From: Alphaproteobacteria bacterium
GTDB taxonomy: Bacteria; Pseudomonadota; Alphaproteobacteria; Acetobacterales; Acetobacteraceae
Assembly (NCBI GenBank): GCA_026400815.1
Contig: JAPLOI010000066.1
Coordinates: forward strand, 1 to 34,218
Length of the DNA: 34,218 nt
Reading direction: 5' to 3'
Position numbers and translations under genes: made by a program. Position 1 is the stretch's first letter, and each line of letters opens with the position of its first letter. Of this stretch, positions 7,095-14,796 are shown piece after piece. Under the pieces are notes generated by a model. It searched no databases and was not told the DNA's origin. It saw only the letters and a program-made list of their open reading frames with translations.

Positions 7095-8597
7095 ATGACG
7101 CTGATGACCCCTCTCTCCACCCCCCTGGCCCATGCCGAACACGACGCACAAAGCTTCCGACCGGTGCCGGTGGCCGTGGCCATGGGCGACGGCATCGGCC
7201 CCGAGATCATGCGCGCCAGCCTCGCCGTGCTGCAGGCCGCCGGCGCCGCGCTGGAGATCCGCGAGATCGCGCTGGGCGAGGCGGTGTACAAATCCGGCCA
7301 CAGCAGCGGCATCGCGCCCGGGACCTGGGACGTGCTGCGGGCGACGAAGCTGCTCTACAAGGCACCGATCACCACCCCACAGGGCGGCGGCTACAAAAGC
7401 CTCAACGTGACGCTGCGCAAGTCCTTGGGCCTGTTCGCCAATGTGCGGCCCACCGGCGCCTATGCCCCCTTCGTCGCCACCAAGCATCCCGGCATGGACG
7501 TGGTGATCGTGCGCGAGAACGAGGAGGATCTCTACGCCGGGATCGAGCACCGGCAGACCGACGAGGTGTACCAGTGCCTCAAGCTCGTCTCCCGGCCCGG
7601 CACGGAGAAGATCGTGCGCTTTGCCTTCGAATACGCCCGGCGCAATGGCCGGCGGAAGGTGTCCTGCTTCTCCAAGGACAACATCATGAAGCTGACGGAC
7701 GGTCTGTTCCACAAGACCTTCGATGCGATCGCCAAGGAATACAAGGAGATCGAGACCGATCACTGGATCATCGACATCGGCGCGGCGCGGCTGGCGAACA
7801 ATCCCGGGCAGTTCGACGTGATCGTCACCGGCAATCTCTACGGCGACATCATCAGCGATATCGCCGCCGAGATCGCGGGATCGGTGGGCCTCGCCCCCTC
7901 GGCGAATATCGGCGCGCACGGGGCGATGTTCGAAGCGATCCACGGCTCCGCGCCGCCGCTCGCGGGCAAGGACGTGGCCAATCCCTCCGGCCTGCTGCTG
8001 GCCGGCGTGATGATGCTGGTGCATGCGGGCCAGCCCCGGGTGGCGGAACGGGTGCACAATGCCTGGCTGCGCACGATCGAAGACGGGGTGCACACCGCCG
8101 ACATCCCGCAGGATACGCCCGGCGCACAGCGCGTGGGCACCAAGGGCTTCGCCCAGGCAGTGATCGCCCGGCTGGGGCTGGAGCCGCGCCACCTCGCCCC
8201 GGTGCGCTACGGCGAGGCCGGCCCCGCGATCGCTGTGCCAGAGGCGGCGCCGACCGTACCGGCGGAAAAGCGCACCGTGGGGGTGGATGTGTTCCTGCAC
8301 TGGTCCGGCGGCACGCCCGACAACCTCGCCACCCGGCTGCTGCCGGTGGCGGGCGGCATGGAACTGGCGATGATCACCAACCGTGGCGTGAAGGTATGGC
8401 CGCAGGGCCTGGCGGAAACCTTCTGCACCGACCATTGGCGCTGCCGCTTCCTGGCGCCCACGGGCGGCGATTTGGGCCATGTGGACATCGTCGCCCTGCT
8501 GGCGCGGCTCGCGGGCGCGGGGCTGGACTTCATCAAGACCGAGCATTTGTGCAGCTTCGGCGGCGTGGCAGGCTACTCCCTGGGCCAGGGCCAGTAG
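7095..8597 (+). CDS. icd: Isocitrate dehydrogenase with C-terminal extension
   Basis: This enzyme catalyses oxidative decarboxylation of isocitrate to 2-oxoglutarate with NAD(P). Family motifs are present: VAMGDGIGPEIM near the N-terminus, SLNVTLRKSLGLFANVRP (substrate loop with Ser, Asn and Arg), VIVRENEEDLYAGIEHR, FSKDNIMKLTDG (catalytic Lys), DVIVTGNLYGDIISDIAAEI and HGSAPPLAGKDVANPSG. About 150 extra C-terminal residues form an added domain, as in Thermus- and Rickettsia-type isocitrate dehydrogenases of roughly 480-500 residues, not the 416-residue E. coli type. The ATG at 7095 is chosen for its GGAG at 7083-7086; an upstream in-frame ATG exists at 7062. Cofactor preference is not clear. 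It is divergent from a LysR gene and followed by the NHL and SbtA genes. Confidence 0.88.
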   Translation: MTLMTPLSTPLAHAEHDAQSFRPVPVAVAMGDGIGPEIMRASLAVLQAAGAALEIREIALGEAVYKSGHSSGIAPGTWDVLRATKLLYKAPITTPQGGGYKSLNVTLRKSLGLFANVRPTGAYAPFVATKHPGMDVVIVRENEEDLYAGIEHRQTDEVYQCLKLVSRPGTEKIVRFAFEYARRNGRRKVSCFSKDNIMKLTDGLFHKTFDAIAKEYKEIETDHWIIDIGAARLANNPGQFDVIVTGNLYGDIISDIAAEIAGSVGLAPSANIGAHGAMFEAIHGSAPPLAGKDVANPSGLLLAGVMMLVHAGQPRVAERVHNAWLRTIEDGVHTADIPQDTPGAQRVGTKGFAQAVIARLGLEPRHLAPVRYGEAGPAIAVPEAAPTVPAEKRTVGVDVFLHWSGGTPDNLATRLLPVAGGMELAMITNRGVKVWPQGLAETFCTDHWRCRFLAPTGGDLGHVDIVALLARLAGAGLDFIKTEHLCSFGGVAGYSLGQGQ

Positions 8598-8659
8598 CCA
8601 CGGGTTGACGCACGGCCGCGCCCGGCGTGCAGTCCCACCTTCAAGCGGGAGAGACTGGC

Positions 8660-9556
8660 ATGTCGAGCGCGGCTGAATCCTTGGAAATCGGGCACGATGC
8701 CCATCGCTACAGCTTCCAGCGCCAATGGGCGAAGCTGCCGCGGCACTGGAGCTTCGGCAGCGCCAACCCCACCGACCGGCCTCCGCGCACGGCGCTGAAG
8801 GGCGCGGTGGCGGGCAATGGCGAGGTGTACGTGCTGTCCCGCAGCGCCCATCCTGTGATGCTGTTCACGCCGCAGGGTGAGTTCATCACCTCCTGGGGTG
8901 AGGGGCTGTATTCCAACTTCGTCCATTCCATCTCGATCGCGCCCAACGGCGACGTGTATGTGATCGATTCCGGCCTGCACGCCATCTTCCACCATAAGCC
9001 CGATGGCACGCTGGTGCGCACGCTGGGCACGCCGGGGATGCCCTCGCCCACCTGGCAGGGCAATCCATTCAACATGCCCACCCACATCGTGTTTCACCCC
9101 AATGGCGACGCCTACGTGTCGGACGGTTACGGCAACAAGCGCGTGCACCGCTTCGCCATGGACGGCACGCACAAATTCTCCTGGGGCGGGCATGGCGAGG
9201 GGCCGGGCCAGTTCTCCCTGGTGCATTTCATCGCGCTCGATGCCCAGGGCCGCATCTACATCACCGATCGCGAGATCGACCGCATCCAGATCTTCGACGA
9301 GGCCGGCACCTGGCTGGCCGACTGGCGCGGCACCTTCGACATGCCGAGCGACATCGCGATCGGCAAGGACGCGATGTATGTCGGCGGGCGCGACGGGCTT
9401 TCGATCTGGAGCCACGACCGCCAGGAGATCATCCGCTGGAAGGCGGATGAGCCCTATGCCGGCGCGTTCAACATCCACGGCGTGTGGCTGGACGCGCAGG
9501 AAAACATCTACCTCGCCCATTTCGACAAGGCGGTGAGCAAGCTCACGCGCATCTAG
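8660..9556 (+). CDS. NHL-repeat beta-propeller protein
   Basis: This 298-residue protein is built of NHL-type repeats: AVAGNGEVYVLSRSAHPVML, SIAPNGDVYVIDSGLHAIF, VFHPNGDAYVSDGYGNKRVH, ALDAQGRIYITDREIDRIQI, AIGKDAMYVGGRDGLSIW and WLDAQENIYLAHFDKAVSKL. This gives about six blades. Sequence style is closest to bacterial homologues of peptidyl-alpha-hydroxyglycine alpha-amidating lyase, but catalytic function cannot be asserted. No signal peptide is seen, so it is probably cytoplasmic. The ATG at 8660 has a GGGAGAG ribosome site at 8647-8653; an in-frame alternative start lies at 8627. The sbtA start is only 7 bases after its stop, so it is very likely the first gene of, or part of, the carbon-uptake operon. 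Confidence 0.8.
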   Translation: MSSAAESLEIGHDAHRYSFQRQWAKLPRHWSFGSANPTDRPPRTALKGAVAGNGEVYVLSRSAHPVMLFTPQGEFITSWGEGLYSNFVHSISIAPNGDVYVIDSGLHAIFHHKPDGTLVRTLGTPGMPSPTWQGNPFNMPTHIVFHPNGDAYVSDGYGNKRVHRFAMDGTHKFSWGGHGEGPGQFSLVHFIALDAQGRIYITDREIDRIQIFDEAGTWLADWRGTFDMPSDIAIGKDAMYVGGRDGLSIWSHDRQEIIRWKADEPYAGAFNIHGVWLDAQENIYLAHFDKAVSKLTRI

Positions 9557-9563
9557 GAGCCGG

Positions 9564-10541
9564 ATGACGATACTGGACCTCGCGGCGGCGAACCTGCTTT
9601 CGCCGCTGCTGCTCTGCTTTGCCCTGGGCGCGCTTGCGGTGCTGCTGCGCAGCGATCTGCGCGTGCCGGAGCCGGTGTTCAACGCGCTGTCGATCTACCT
9701 GATGCTTGCCATCGGGCTGAAGGGCGGGGTGGAACTGTCGCGCCTGCCGCCCTCGGCCTTCGTGCTGCCGGGGCTGGCCGCACTCGGGCTGGGCATGGCG
9801 ATCCCGCTGTGGTGCTACGCGCTGCTGCGCCGGGTTGGCCGGTTCGGGGTGGCGGATGCCGCGGCGATTGCGGCGCATTACGGATCGGTCTCCGCCGTTA
9901 CCTTCGTGGCCGCCATCGCCTACCTGGATGCAACGCGCACGCCATACGAGGGCTACGCCCCTGCCCTGCTGGCGATCATGGAGGTGCCGGGCATCGTGGT
10001 GGCCTTCGCGCTGGCCCGTGCCGGTGGCGCGCTTGGTGGTAGGGGCACGGCAGGCGAGGCGGTGCGGGAGATCCTGTCCGGCAAGAGCGTGCTGCTGCTG
10101 GCCGGCGGGCTGCTGATCGGCGCGGTGGTGGGCGAGGGCGGCTATGCCCGCGTGAAGCCGCTGTTCTCCGACCTGTTCCAGGGCGCGCTGTGCCTGTTCC
10201 TGCTGGAACTCGGCATCCTGGCCGCCGGGCGGCTGGGGGATTTCCGGCGGGTGGGCCCGTTCCTGGCCGTATTCGCCGTGGCGATGCCGGTGCTGCACGG
10301 AGTGCTCGGCGTGGCGGTGGGCCATGCGATCGGGCTTTCCGTGGGCGGGATGACGGTGCTGGGCACGCTCGCCGCATCGGCCAGCTACATCGCCGCCCCG
10401 GCCGCGGTGCGCCTGGCTTTGCCCCAGGCCAATCCGGGCTATTACCTCACGGCCTCGCTCGCCATCACCTTCCCGTTCAACCTCACGCTCGGCCTGCCGC
10501 TCTACAACGCGCTGGCACGCTGGATCGCCGGAGGACCGTGA
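9564..10541 (+). CDS. sbtA: Sodium-dependent bicarbonate permease, SbtA family
   Basis: This 325-residue inner-membrane protein has about ten transmembrane segments. It shows SbtA-family signatures: LMLAIGLKGGVELS, AAIAAHYGSVSAVTFVAA (first conserved half), a central hydrophilic break near residues 155-170, LFLLELGILAAGRLGD, then the mirror-image second half with LGTLAASASYIAAPAAVRLA and LAITFPFNLTLGLPLY. The two inverted halves form the substrate and sodium site in this family. The family imports bicarbonate in cyanobacteria; members in heterotrophs are presumed to do the same. The gene overlaps the PII-like gene by one base (TGATG) and a carbonic anhydrase follows, which strongly supports a role in inorganic carbon uptake. 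Confidence 0.92.
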   Translation: MTILDLAAANLLSPLLLCFALGALAVLLRSDLRVPEPVFNALSIYLMLAIGLKGGVELSRLPPSAFVLPGLAALGLGMAIPLWCYALLRRVGRFGVADAAAIAAHYGSVSAVTFVAAIAYLDATRTPYEGYAPALLAIMEVPGIVVAFALARAGGALGGRGTAGEAVREILSGKSVLLLAGGLLIGAVVGEGGYARVKPLFSDLFQGALCLFLLELGILAAGRLGDFRRVGPFLAVFAVAMPVLHGVLGVAVGHAIGLSVGGMTVLGTLAASASYIAAPAAVRLALPQANPGYYLTASLAITFPFNLTLGLPLYNALARWIAGGP

Positions 10542-10852
10542 TGCAAACCGTGCCCGTCTCGCTGGTAACGATCGTGGCCGAAAAGGTGCTGGCCGCCCGC
10601 CTCACCCACGCCATCCTGGCCGCCGGCGCCACCGGCTACACCATCACCGAGGCGCACGGCGTCGGCTCGCGCGACATGCGCGCCTCCACGCTGGATGGCG
10701 AGAATATCCGCATCGAGGTGCTGGCCGGAGAGGGCGTGGCCGATGCGCTGCTGGAGATGCTGGCGCGCGACTGGTTTCCGCATTACGCCGTGGTCGCCTG
10801 GGCGGCCGAGGTGCGCGTTGTCCGGGGCGAGAAATACGCCGGGCGTGGTTAA
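10541..10852 (+). CDS. sbtB: PII-like protein, SbtB-type partner of SbtA
   Basis: This small protein (103 residues) has the ferredoxin-like PII fold pattern: VSLVTIVAEKVLAARLTHAI (beta1-alpha1), ATGYTITEAHGVGSR leading into a T-loop-like segment DMRASTLDGEN, then IRIEVLAGEGVADALLEMLA and a final strand pair VVAWAAEVRVV. SbtB proteins bind adenine nucleotides and gate SbtA. The start at 10541 overlaps the sbtA stop, implying translational coupling. It lacks the Cys-rich C-terminal tail of many cyanobacterial SbtB proteins, so redox control by that tail is not expected. The assignment rests on both fold and gene order; fold alone would only say PII-like. Confidence 0.82.
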   Translation: MQTVPVSLVTIVAEKVLAARLTHAILAAGATGYTITEAHGVGSRDMRASTLDGENIRIEVLAGEGVADALLEMLARDWFPHYAVVAWAAEVRVVRGEKYAGRG

Positions 10853-10877
10853 TCTGCGTGGCCTGCTGATCCGCTAC

Positions 10878-10899
10878 GCCCGTCCGAAGCAGGACGGGC
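10878..10899 (+). other. Intercistronic hairpin between sbtB and carbonic anhydrase
   Basis: GCCCGTCC (10878-10885) pairs perfectly with GGACGGGC (10892-10899) around a six-base loop. It lies in the 80-base gap before the carbonic anhydrase gene and ends 33 bases before its ATG. No T-run follows, so it is more likely an RNA processing, stability or attenuation element than a terminator. Role inferred. Confidence 0.5.
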
Positions 10900-10932
10900 T
10901 TCGCGGGCAGGACACGAAAGCGGAGTTCCTGA

Positions 10933-11541
10933 ATGGATGGATTGCTGAACGGCTACGCCCGGTTTCGCGCCGGCGCCTGGCCGGAGCGCAAGCGGATGTT
11001 CGAACGCCTGGCGGAACGTGGCCAGGCGCCGCGCGCCATGGTGATCGCCTGCGCCGACAGCCGGGTGGACCCTGGCATGATCTTCGATGCCGGGCCGGGC
11101 GAGCTGTTCGTGGTGCGCAACGTGGCCAACCTGGTGCCGCCCTATGCGCCCGATGGCGCGCACCACGCCACCAGTGCGGCGCTGGAATTCGGCGTGCGGG
11201 TGCTGCGCGTGGGCCATCTGATCGTGATGGGCCACGGCATGTGCGGCGGCATCACCGCCCTCATCCATGGCGGCCCGGAGCAGGCCACCGACTTCCTGAT
11301 GCCTTGGATCAACATCGCCGCCAAGGCCCGCGACCGCGTGCTCGCCTGCGACGACGGCGGCGACCCGCAATTGGCGCTGGAACAGGCGGCGGTGGCCCTG
11401 TCGCTGGAGAATCTGCGCGGCTACCCATGGATCGCGGAACGGCTGGCCGACGGCTCCATGGAACTGCACGGCGGGCATTTCGACGTGCGGCACGGCATCC
11501 TGAACCTGCTGGACCCCGACGGAACCTTCCGGCCGGCTTGA
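10933..11541 (+). CDS. Beta-class carbonic anhydrase
   Basis: This is a 202-residue enzyme interconverting CO2 and bicarbonate. The zinc and active-site set is complete: Cys40, Asp42 and Arg44 in CADSRVDP, then His101 and Cys104 in GHGMCGG. The NVANLVPPY segment and the C-terminal LHGGHFDVRHG are also typical of beta-carbonic anhydrases. There is no signal peptide, so it is cytoplasmic. GGAG at 10922-10925 supports the ATG at 10933. It sits 80 bases after the PII-like gene in the same direction as sbtA. A cytoplasmic anhydrase would equilibrate imported bicarbonate with CO2 for carboxylases, or recapture CO2 from decarboxylations such as the one catalysed by the neighbouring isocitrate dehydrogenase (inference). 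Confidence 0.95.
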   Translation: MDGLLNGYARFRAGAWPERKRMFERLAERGQAPRAMVIACADSRVDPGMIFDAGPGELFVVRNVANLVPPYAPDGAHHATSAALEFGVRVLRVGHLIVMGHGMCGGITALIHGGPEQATDFLMPWINIAAKARDRVLACDDGGDPQLALEQAAVALSLENLRGYPWIAERLADGSMELHGGHFDVRHGILNLLDPDGTFRPA

Positions 11542-11567
11542 GACGGCAGCGCAAGGTAAGGAAAGGG

Positions 11568-11650
11568 AACCGCCAAGACGCCAAGGACGCAAAGAAGGCG
11601 CCAAGGGGGCCTTGGCGTTTCCTTGGCGCTCTTTTGGCGCCTTGGCGGTT
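11568..11650. repeat. Long imperfect inverted repeat (CGCCAAGG type), likely bidirectional terminator
   Basis: The sequence AACCGCCAAGACGCCAAGG at 11568-11586 is mirrored by a right arm ending GGCGCCTTGGCGGTT at 11650. The outer arms match over 16 of 17 bases, and the inner CGCCAAGG / CCTTGGCG pair around 11608-11617 gives a second stem. The unit CGCCAAGG recurs several times within 83 bases. It lies between the convergent carbonic anhydrase and selA genes and touches the selA stop, so it can fold in both transcripts. It probably acts as a two-way terminator, and it resembles dispersed extragenic repeats, though copy number cannot be judged here. Confidence 0.65.
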
Positions 11651-13037
11651 ACCCGTCCTTCAAACCACCCAACTGCGCCACGAACCCCGCCTCGTCCTCC
11701 AGGCAGCGCAGATCGAGCAGGACCGCGCCCTGGGTGATGCGGCCGATCACCGGGGTGGGCAGCGCCCGCAATGCCGCCAGTAGTCGCTCCGGTGCACGCC
11801 CGTCGCCATCGGCGGGCGTGAGCGACAGCCCGGCGCTCGGCAGGCTTTCCAGCGGCAACGCACCGGAGCCGATCTGGCTGGCGCACTCCGCCACGGCCAC
11901 CTGCCACCCCTGCCCCAGCCGCGCCGCCACCGCCGGCTGCAGCCGCTCCGCCAGTGCCCGCAGCTCGTCCGGCTTGCGCGTCAGCAGCCGCAGCGTGGGC
12001 AGGCGCTGGGCCAGCCGGTCGGGATCACGATACAGGCGCAGTGTAGCCTCCAACGCGGCCAGCCGAATCTTGTCCAGCCGCATGGCGCGCTTGATCGGGT
12101 TCTTCGCACAGGCCCGCACCAGATCCGCACGCCCCACGATGAACCCCGCTTGAGGCCCGCCGAGCAGCTTGTCGCCGGAAAAGGCCACCAGGTCCGCCCC
12201 ATCCCCCAGCGCATCGCGCACCGTACGCTCCCGCCGCAGCCCGTAGTGGGAGAGGTCCACCAGCGTGCCGGAGCCGAGATCGTCCAGTACCGGCACGCCA
12301 TGCGCGCGGCCGATGCGCGACAGCTCGGCCGGTGCCACCTCCGCCGTGAAGCCCTGGATCAGATAATTGCTGGTGTGCACCTTCATCAGCAGCGCCGTGC
12401 GCTCGGTGATCGCGCTTTCATAGTCGCGCGCATGGGTGCGGTTGGTGGTGCCGACCTCGCGCAGCACCACGCCGGCTCGCGCCATGATATCCGGCATGCG
12501 GAAGGCGCCGCCGATCTCGATCAGCTCGCCGCGCGACACGATCGCCTCGCGCCCTGCCCCCACCGTGTTCAGCATCAGAAACACCGCGGCGGCGGCGTTG
12601 TTCACCAGGATGCAGTCCTCGGCCCCGGTCAGCTCGCGCACCAGGCCGCGCACCGCGTCATCCCGCTCGCCACGGCCGCCGGTTTTCAGGTCGAACTCCA
12701 ACGCGGCGGGCTGGCGCATCACGCGGGTGGCGGCCTCGATCGCCTCTTCCGAGAGCACGGCACGGCCGAGATTAGTGTGAAGCACGGTGCCGGTGAGGTT
12801 GAAAACAGGGCGCAGGCGGGGGGTTTCGGACTCGGCCAGTGCCGCGAGGGCATGTCGGGCGGCGGCTTCGGTGAGGGTGGCGCGGTCCGGGGGCGGGTCG
12901 GGGAAGTCGGCGCGCAGGGCGGCGAGGGCCGTGCGGATGGCGGCGACGGTGGCAGTGCGGCCGTGCTGGGCGGCGGCGACCTGTGCCTGGGGGGAACGTA
13001 GAATTTCGTCGACGGAGGGGAGTGGGCCGCGCATCAT
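11649..13037 (-). CDS. selA: L-seryl-tRNA(Sec) selenium transferase
   Basis: This 462-residue PLP enzyme converts Ser-tRNA(Sec) to Sec-tRNA(Sec) using selenophosphate. Family landmarks are the N-terminal [11 protein letters not shown], the long conserved segment around [20 protein letters not shown] and [69 protein letters not shown], and the PLP-binding Lys in [18 protein letters not shown]. Length matches bacterial SelA. The start at 13037 (a second ATG follows at once) has AAGG about 8 bases upstream. selB, usually adjacent, is not in the window: downstream is a convergent carbonic anhydrase and upstream a divergent unknown gene. The organism presumably makes selenoproteins encoded elsewhere. 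Confidence 0.95.
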   Translation of the reverse strand: MMRGPLPSVDEILRSPQAQVAAAQHGRTATVAAIRTALAALRADFPDPPPDRATLTEAAARHALAALAESETPRLRPVFNLTGTVLHTNLGRAVLSEEAIEAATRVMRQPAALEFDLKTGGRGERDDAVRGLVRELTGAEDCILVNNAAAAVFLMLNTVGAGREAIVSRGELIEIGGAFRMPDIMARAGVVLREVGTTNRTHARDYESAITERTALLMKVHTSNYLIQGFTAEVAPAELSRIGRAHGVPVLDDLGSGTLVDLSHYGLRRERTVRDALGDGADLVAFSGDKLLGGPQAGFIVGRADLVRACAKNPIKRAMRLDKIRLAALEATLRLYRDPDRLAQRLPTLRLLTRKPDELRALAERLQPAVAARLGQGWQVAVAECASQIGSGALPLESLPSAGLSLTPADGDGRAPERLLAALRALPTPVIGRITQGAVLLDLRCLEDEAGFVAQLGGLKDG

Positions 13038-13094
13038 TCTGTTGCCTTGCAAAGCTGGCTTCCTCCGATGCTGCTGATGCCTCAGGGAACGTAT

Positions 13095-13451
13095 ATGCAG
13101 AAACTCCAGGTGAGCATATTGCTGATCGATCCCTGGGATCTTGTCACTGAAAATGGCTCCCATCACTCAGGGATCATGACAGTGATAGATCGGAGTGGGT
13201 CACTACAAGGTCGATCTTTGCGGGTTCAATTCGACAGACCGCTCTCAATCAATCAAGACGACCTCGTCAACCTGACAGTTGCCGACTTTCTTGCCCAACC
13301 TCGACATCGGAACGAAAGAGAGAGCTTCTTCGGCGGTCATCCTGTGGTTTTCAGTCTTGCAGTTGAAATGGCACACGGGCAGCCGAGAGACGGAGGGGAG
13401 CCGCACCTCGTCAGTATTGCCGTGATGAAAGCCATAGAGCCTGACGTCTAG
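13095..13451 (+). CDS. Hypothetical protein, 118 aa, divergent from selA
   Basis: The protein begins [20 protein letters not shown] and continues with a polar beta-rich body ([20 protein letters not shown]) and a C-terminal segment [20 protein letters not shown]. There is no signal peptide or membrane helix. AGGGA at 13084-13088 gives the ATG at 13095 a good ribosome site and argues against the TTG at 13047. Base composition is noticeably less GC-rich than its neighbours, and wobble positions are less biased to G/C, which could mean recent acquisition. No family is recognised. Its start lies close to that of selA (57 bases apart, divergent), and it ends just before the hairpin cluster at 13463-13558. 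Confidence 0.6.
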   Translation: MQKLQVSILLIDPWDLVTENGSHHSGIMTVIDRSGSLQGRSLRVQFDRPLSINQDDLVNLTVADFLAQPRHRNERESFFGGHPVVFSLAVEMAHGQPRDGGEPHLVSIAVMKAIEPDV

Positions 13452-13462
13452 CATTCGATGAG

Positions 13463-13558
13463 CTGGGCTTAGCCCAGGCCGCCAGCGGCCGAGCCCTTGA
13501 CCTCAATGGATGGGGGTCTGGGGCCTCAGGCCCCAGCGGGTCGAGGGCAGAGCCCTCG
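13463..13558. repeat. Four consecutive perfect hairpins in an intergenic gap
   Basis: Within 96 bases there are four perfect stem-loops. CTGGGC-TTA-GCCCAG lies at 13463-13477. GGCCGC-CA-GCGGCC lies at 13477-13490, sharing a base. CTGGGGCC-TCA-GGCCCCAG lies at 13518-13536. CGAGGGC-AGA-GCCCTCG lies at 13542-13558. Three of the four have three-base loops. The cluster lies between the convergent hypothetical gene (stop 13451) and the iron alcohol dehydrogenase (stop 13578) and would fold in either transcript. It is probably a bidirectional terminator or part of a family of palindromic extragenic repeats. Confidence 0.65.
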
Positions 13559-13577
13559 CCTTCCTTCCTTTGGTCCG

Positions 13578-14747
13578 TCAGGCGTTCGCGGCCCACACCT
13601 GCCGGTAGAGCGAGACGATCTCCTCCTTCGTCGGCACGCGCGGATTGTTGGCCGGCGAGCCGGAGGCCAGGGCCTGGTCGGCCATCAGCTCCAGCTTGCC
13701 GTCCCACACCGCGGGGGTGATGCCGAAGCCGGCCGGGGTGGGCACGGAAAGCACGCTGTTCCAGCGCACCAGCCCATCGGCGAGCTTGCCGGCCGCCACC
13801 TCGTCGCTATCCCCGGCAGCCGCAAAACCCACCCGCCGCCCGGCCTCCGCGTAGCGCGCCAGCGCCGATTGCAGGCCGAACCGCGTCACGGCCGGCAGCA
13901 GCATGGCGTTGGAAAGCCCGTGCGGCACGTGGAAATGCGCCCCGATCGGACGGCTCATGCCGTGCACCAGCGCCACGGAGGCGTTGGAGAAGGCGATGCC
14001 GGCCTGCATGGAGCCCAGCATCATCGCCTCGCGCGCCGCGGCGTTGTCCGGTTGGTGGTAGGCGGTCTCCAGGTTCGCGCCGATCAGGGACATCGCCGAG
14101 ACGGCCAGTGGATCGCTGAACGCATTGGCACGCTTGGAGACATACGCCTCCAGCGCGTGGCTGAACGCGTCCACCCCGGTATCCGCCGTGGTGCGCTTGG
14201 GCACGGAGAAGGTGAGCTCGTAATCCACGATGGCCGCCAGCGGCAGCGCGCCCAGCCCGGCGATCAGCATCTTCTCGTCGCGCACCGCATCGGTGATCAC
14301 GGTGAAGCGCGTCGCCTCGCTGCCGGTACCGGCGGTGGTGGGGATGGCGATGATCGGCAGCTTGGCGATATCGGCCGCGAACGGCACCTTATAGGCGGAC
14401 ATCGGCTTGTCCCCCATCGCCAGGATCGACATCGCCTTGGCCGTGTCGATCGGCGAGCCGCCGCCGAAGCCGATCAGGCAATCATAGTCACCCGCCCGCA
14501 GCGCGGCCACGCCGGCCACCACCACGGTATCGGTCGGCTCCGGAATGGTATCGGAGAACACGGCCACCTTGATGCCCGCCTTGGCCAGCGGATCCAGGCA
14601 TTTGTTCACCAGGCCGGATTTCACCATGAACGGATCGGTGACCACGAGCGGCTTGGAAAGCCCGAACTTGGCCAGCACCTCGGCAATCTCAGCGGTGGCG
14701 CCACCGCCAACCAGCATGAAGCGGGGGGATACGAGCTGGAACGACAT
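13578..14747 (-). CDS. Iron-containing alcohol dehydrogenase
   Basis: This 389-residue group III (Fe-dependent) alcohol dehydrogenase interconverts alcohols and aldehydes or ketones with NAD(P). The nucleotide-binding GGGSPIDTAK lies at 95-104 and IPTTAGTGSEAT at 135-146. Predicted metal ligands, by analogy to FucO, are Asp193 and His197 in GVDAFSHALE, His262 in VHGMSRP and His276 in HFHVPHGLSN. Length is normal. It is the last gene of the minus operon starting at 18630, 49 bases after the DUF1330 gene. Substrate is unknown; the adjacent amidohydrolase could release an alcohol or amine-derived product, but that is conjecture. Confidence 0.93.
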   Translation of the reverse strand: MSFQLVSPRFMLVGGGATAEIAEVLAKFGLSKPLVVTDPFMVKSGLVNKCLDPLAKAGIKVAVFSDTIPEPTDTVVVAGVAALRAGDYDCLIGFGGGSPIDTAKAMSILAMGDKPMSAYKVPFAADIAKLPIIAIPTTAGTGSEATRFTVITDAVRDEKMLIAGLGALPLAAIVDYELTFSVPKRTTADTGVDAFSHALEAYVSKRANAFSDPLAVSAMSLIGANLETAYHQPDNAAAREAMMLGSMQAGIAFSNASVALVHGMSRPIGAHFHVPHGLSNAMLLPAVTRFGLQSALARYAEAGRRVGFAAAGDSDEVAAGKLADGLVRWNSVLSVPTPAGFGITPAVWDGKLELMADQALASGSPANNPRVPTKEEIVSLYRQVWAANA

Positions 14748-14796
14748 GGGCGCCTCCTGAACCTTTCCCGCTGCTTGCGGCGGCAGAGGCGCGCCG

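Noticed and set aside
13219-13235. GGGTTCAATTCGACAG resembling a tRNA T-arm
   Set aside because: No acceptor, D-arm or anticodon-arm pairing can be drawn around it and it lies within a probable coding region.
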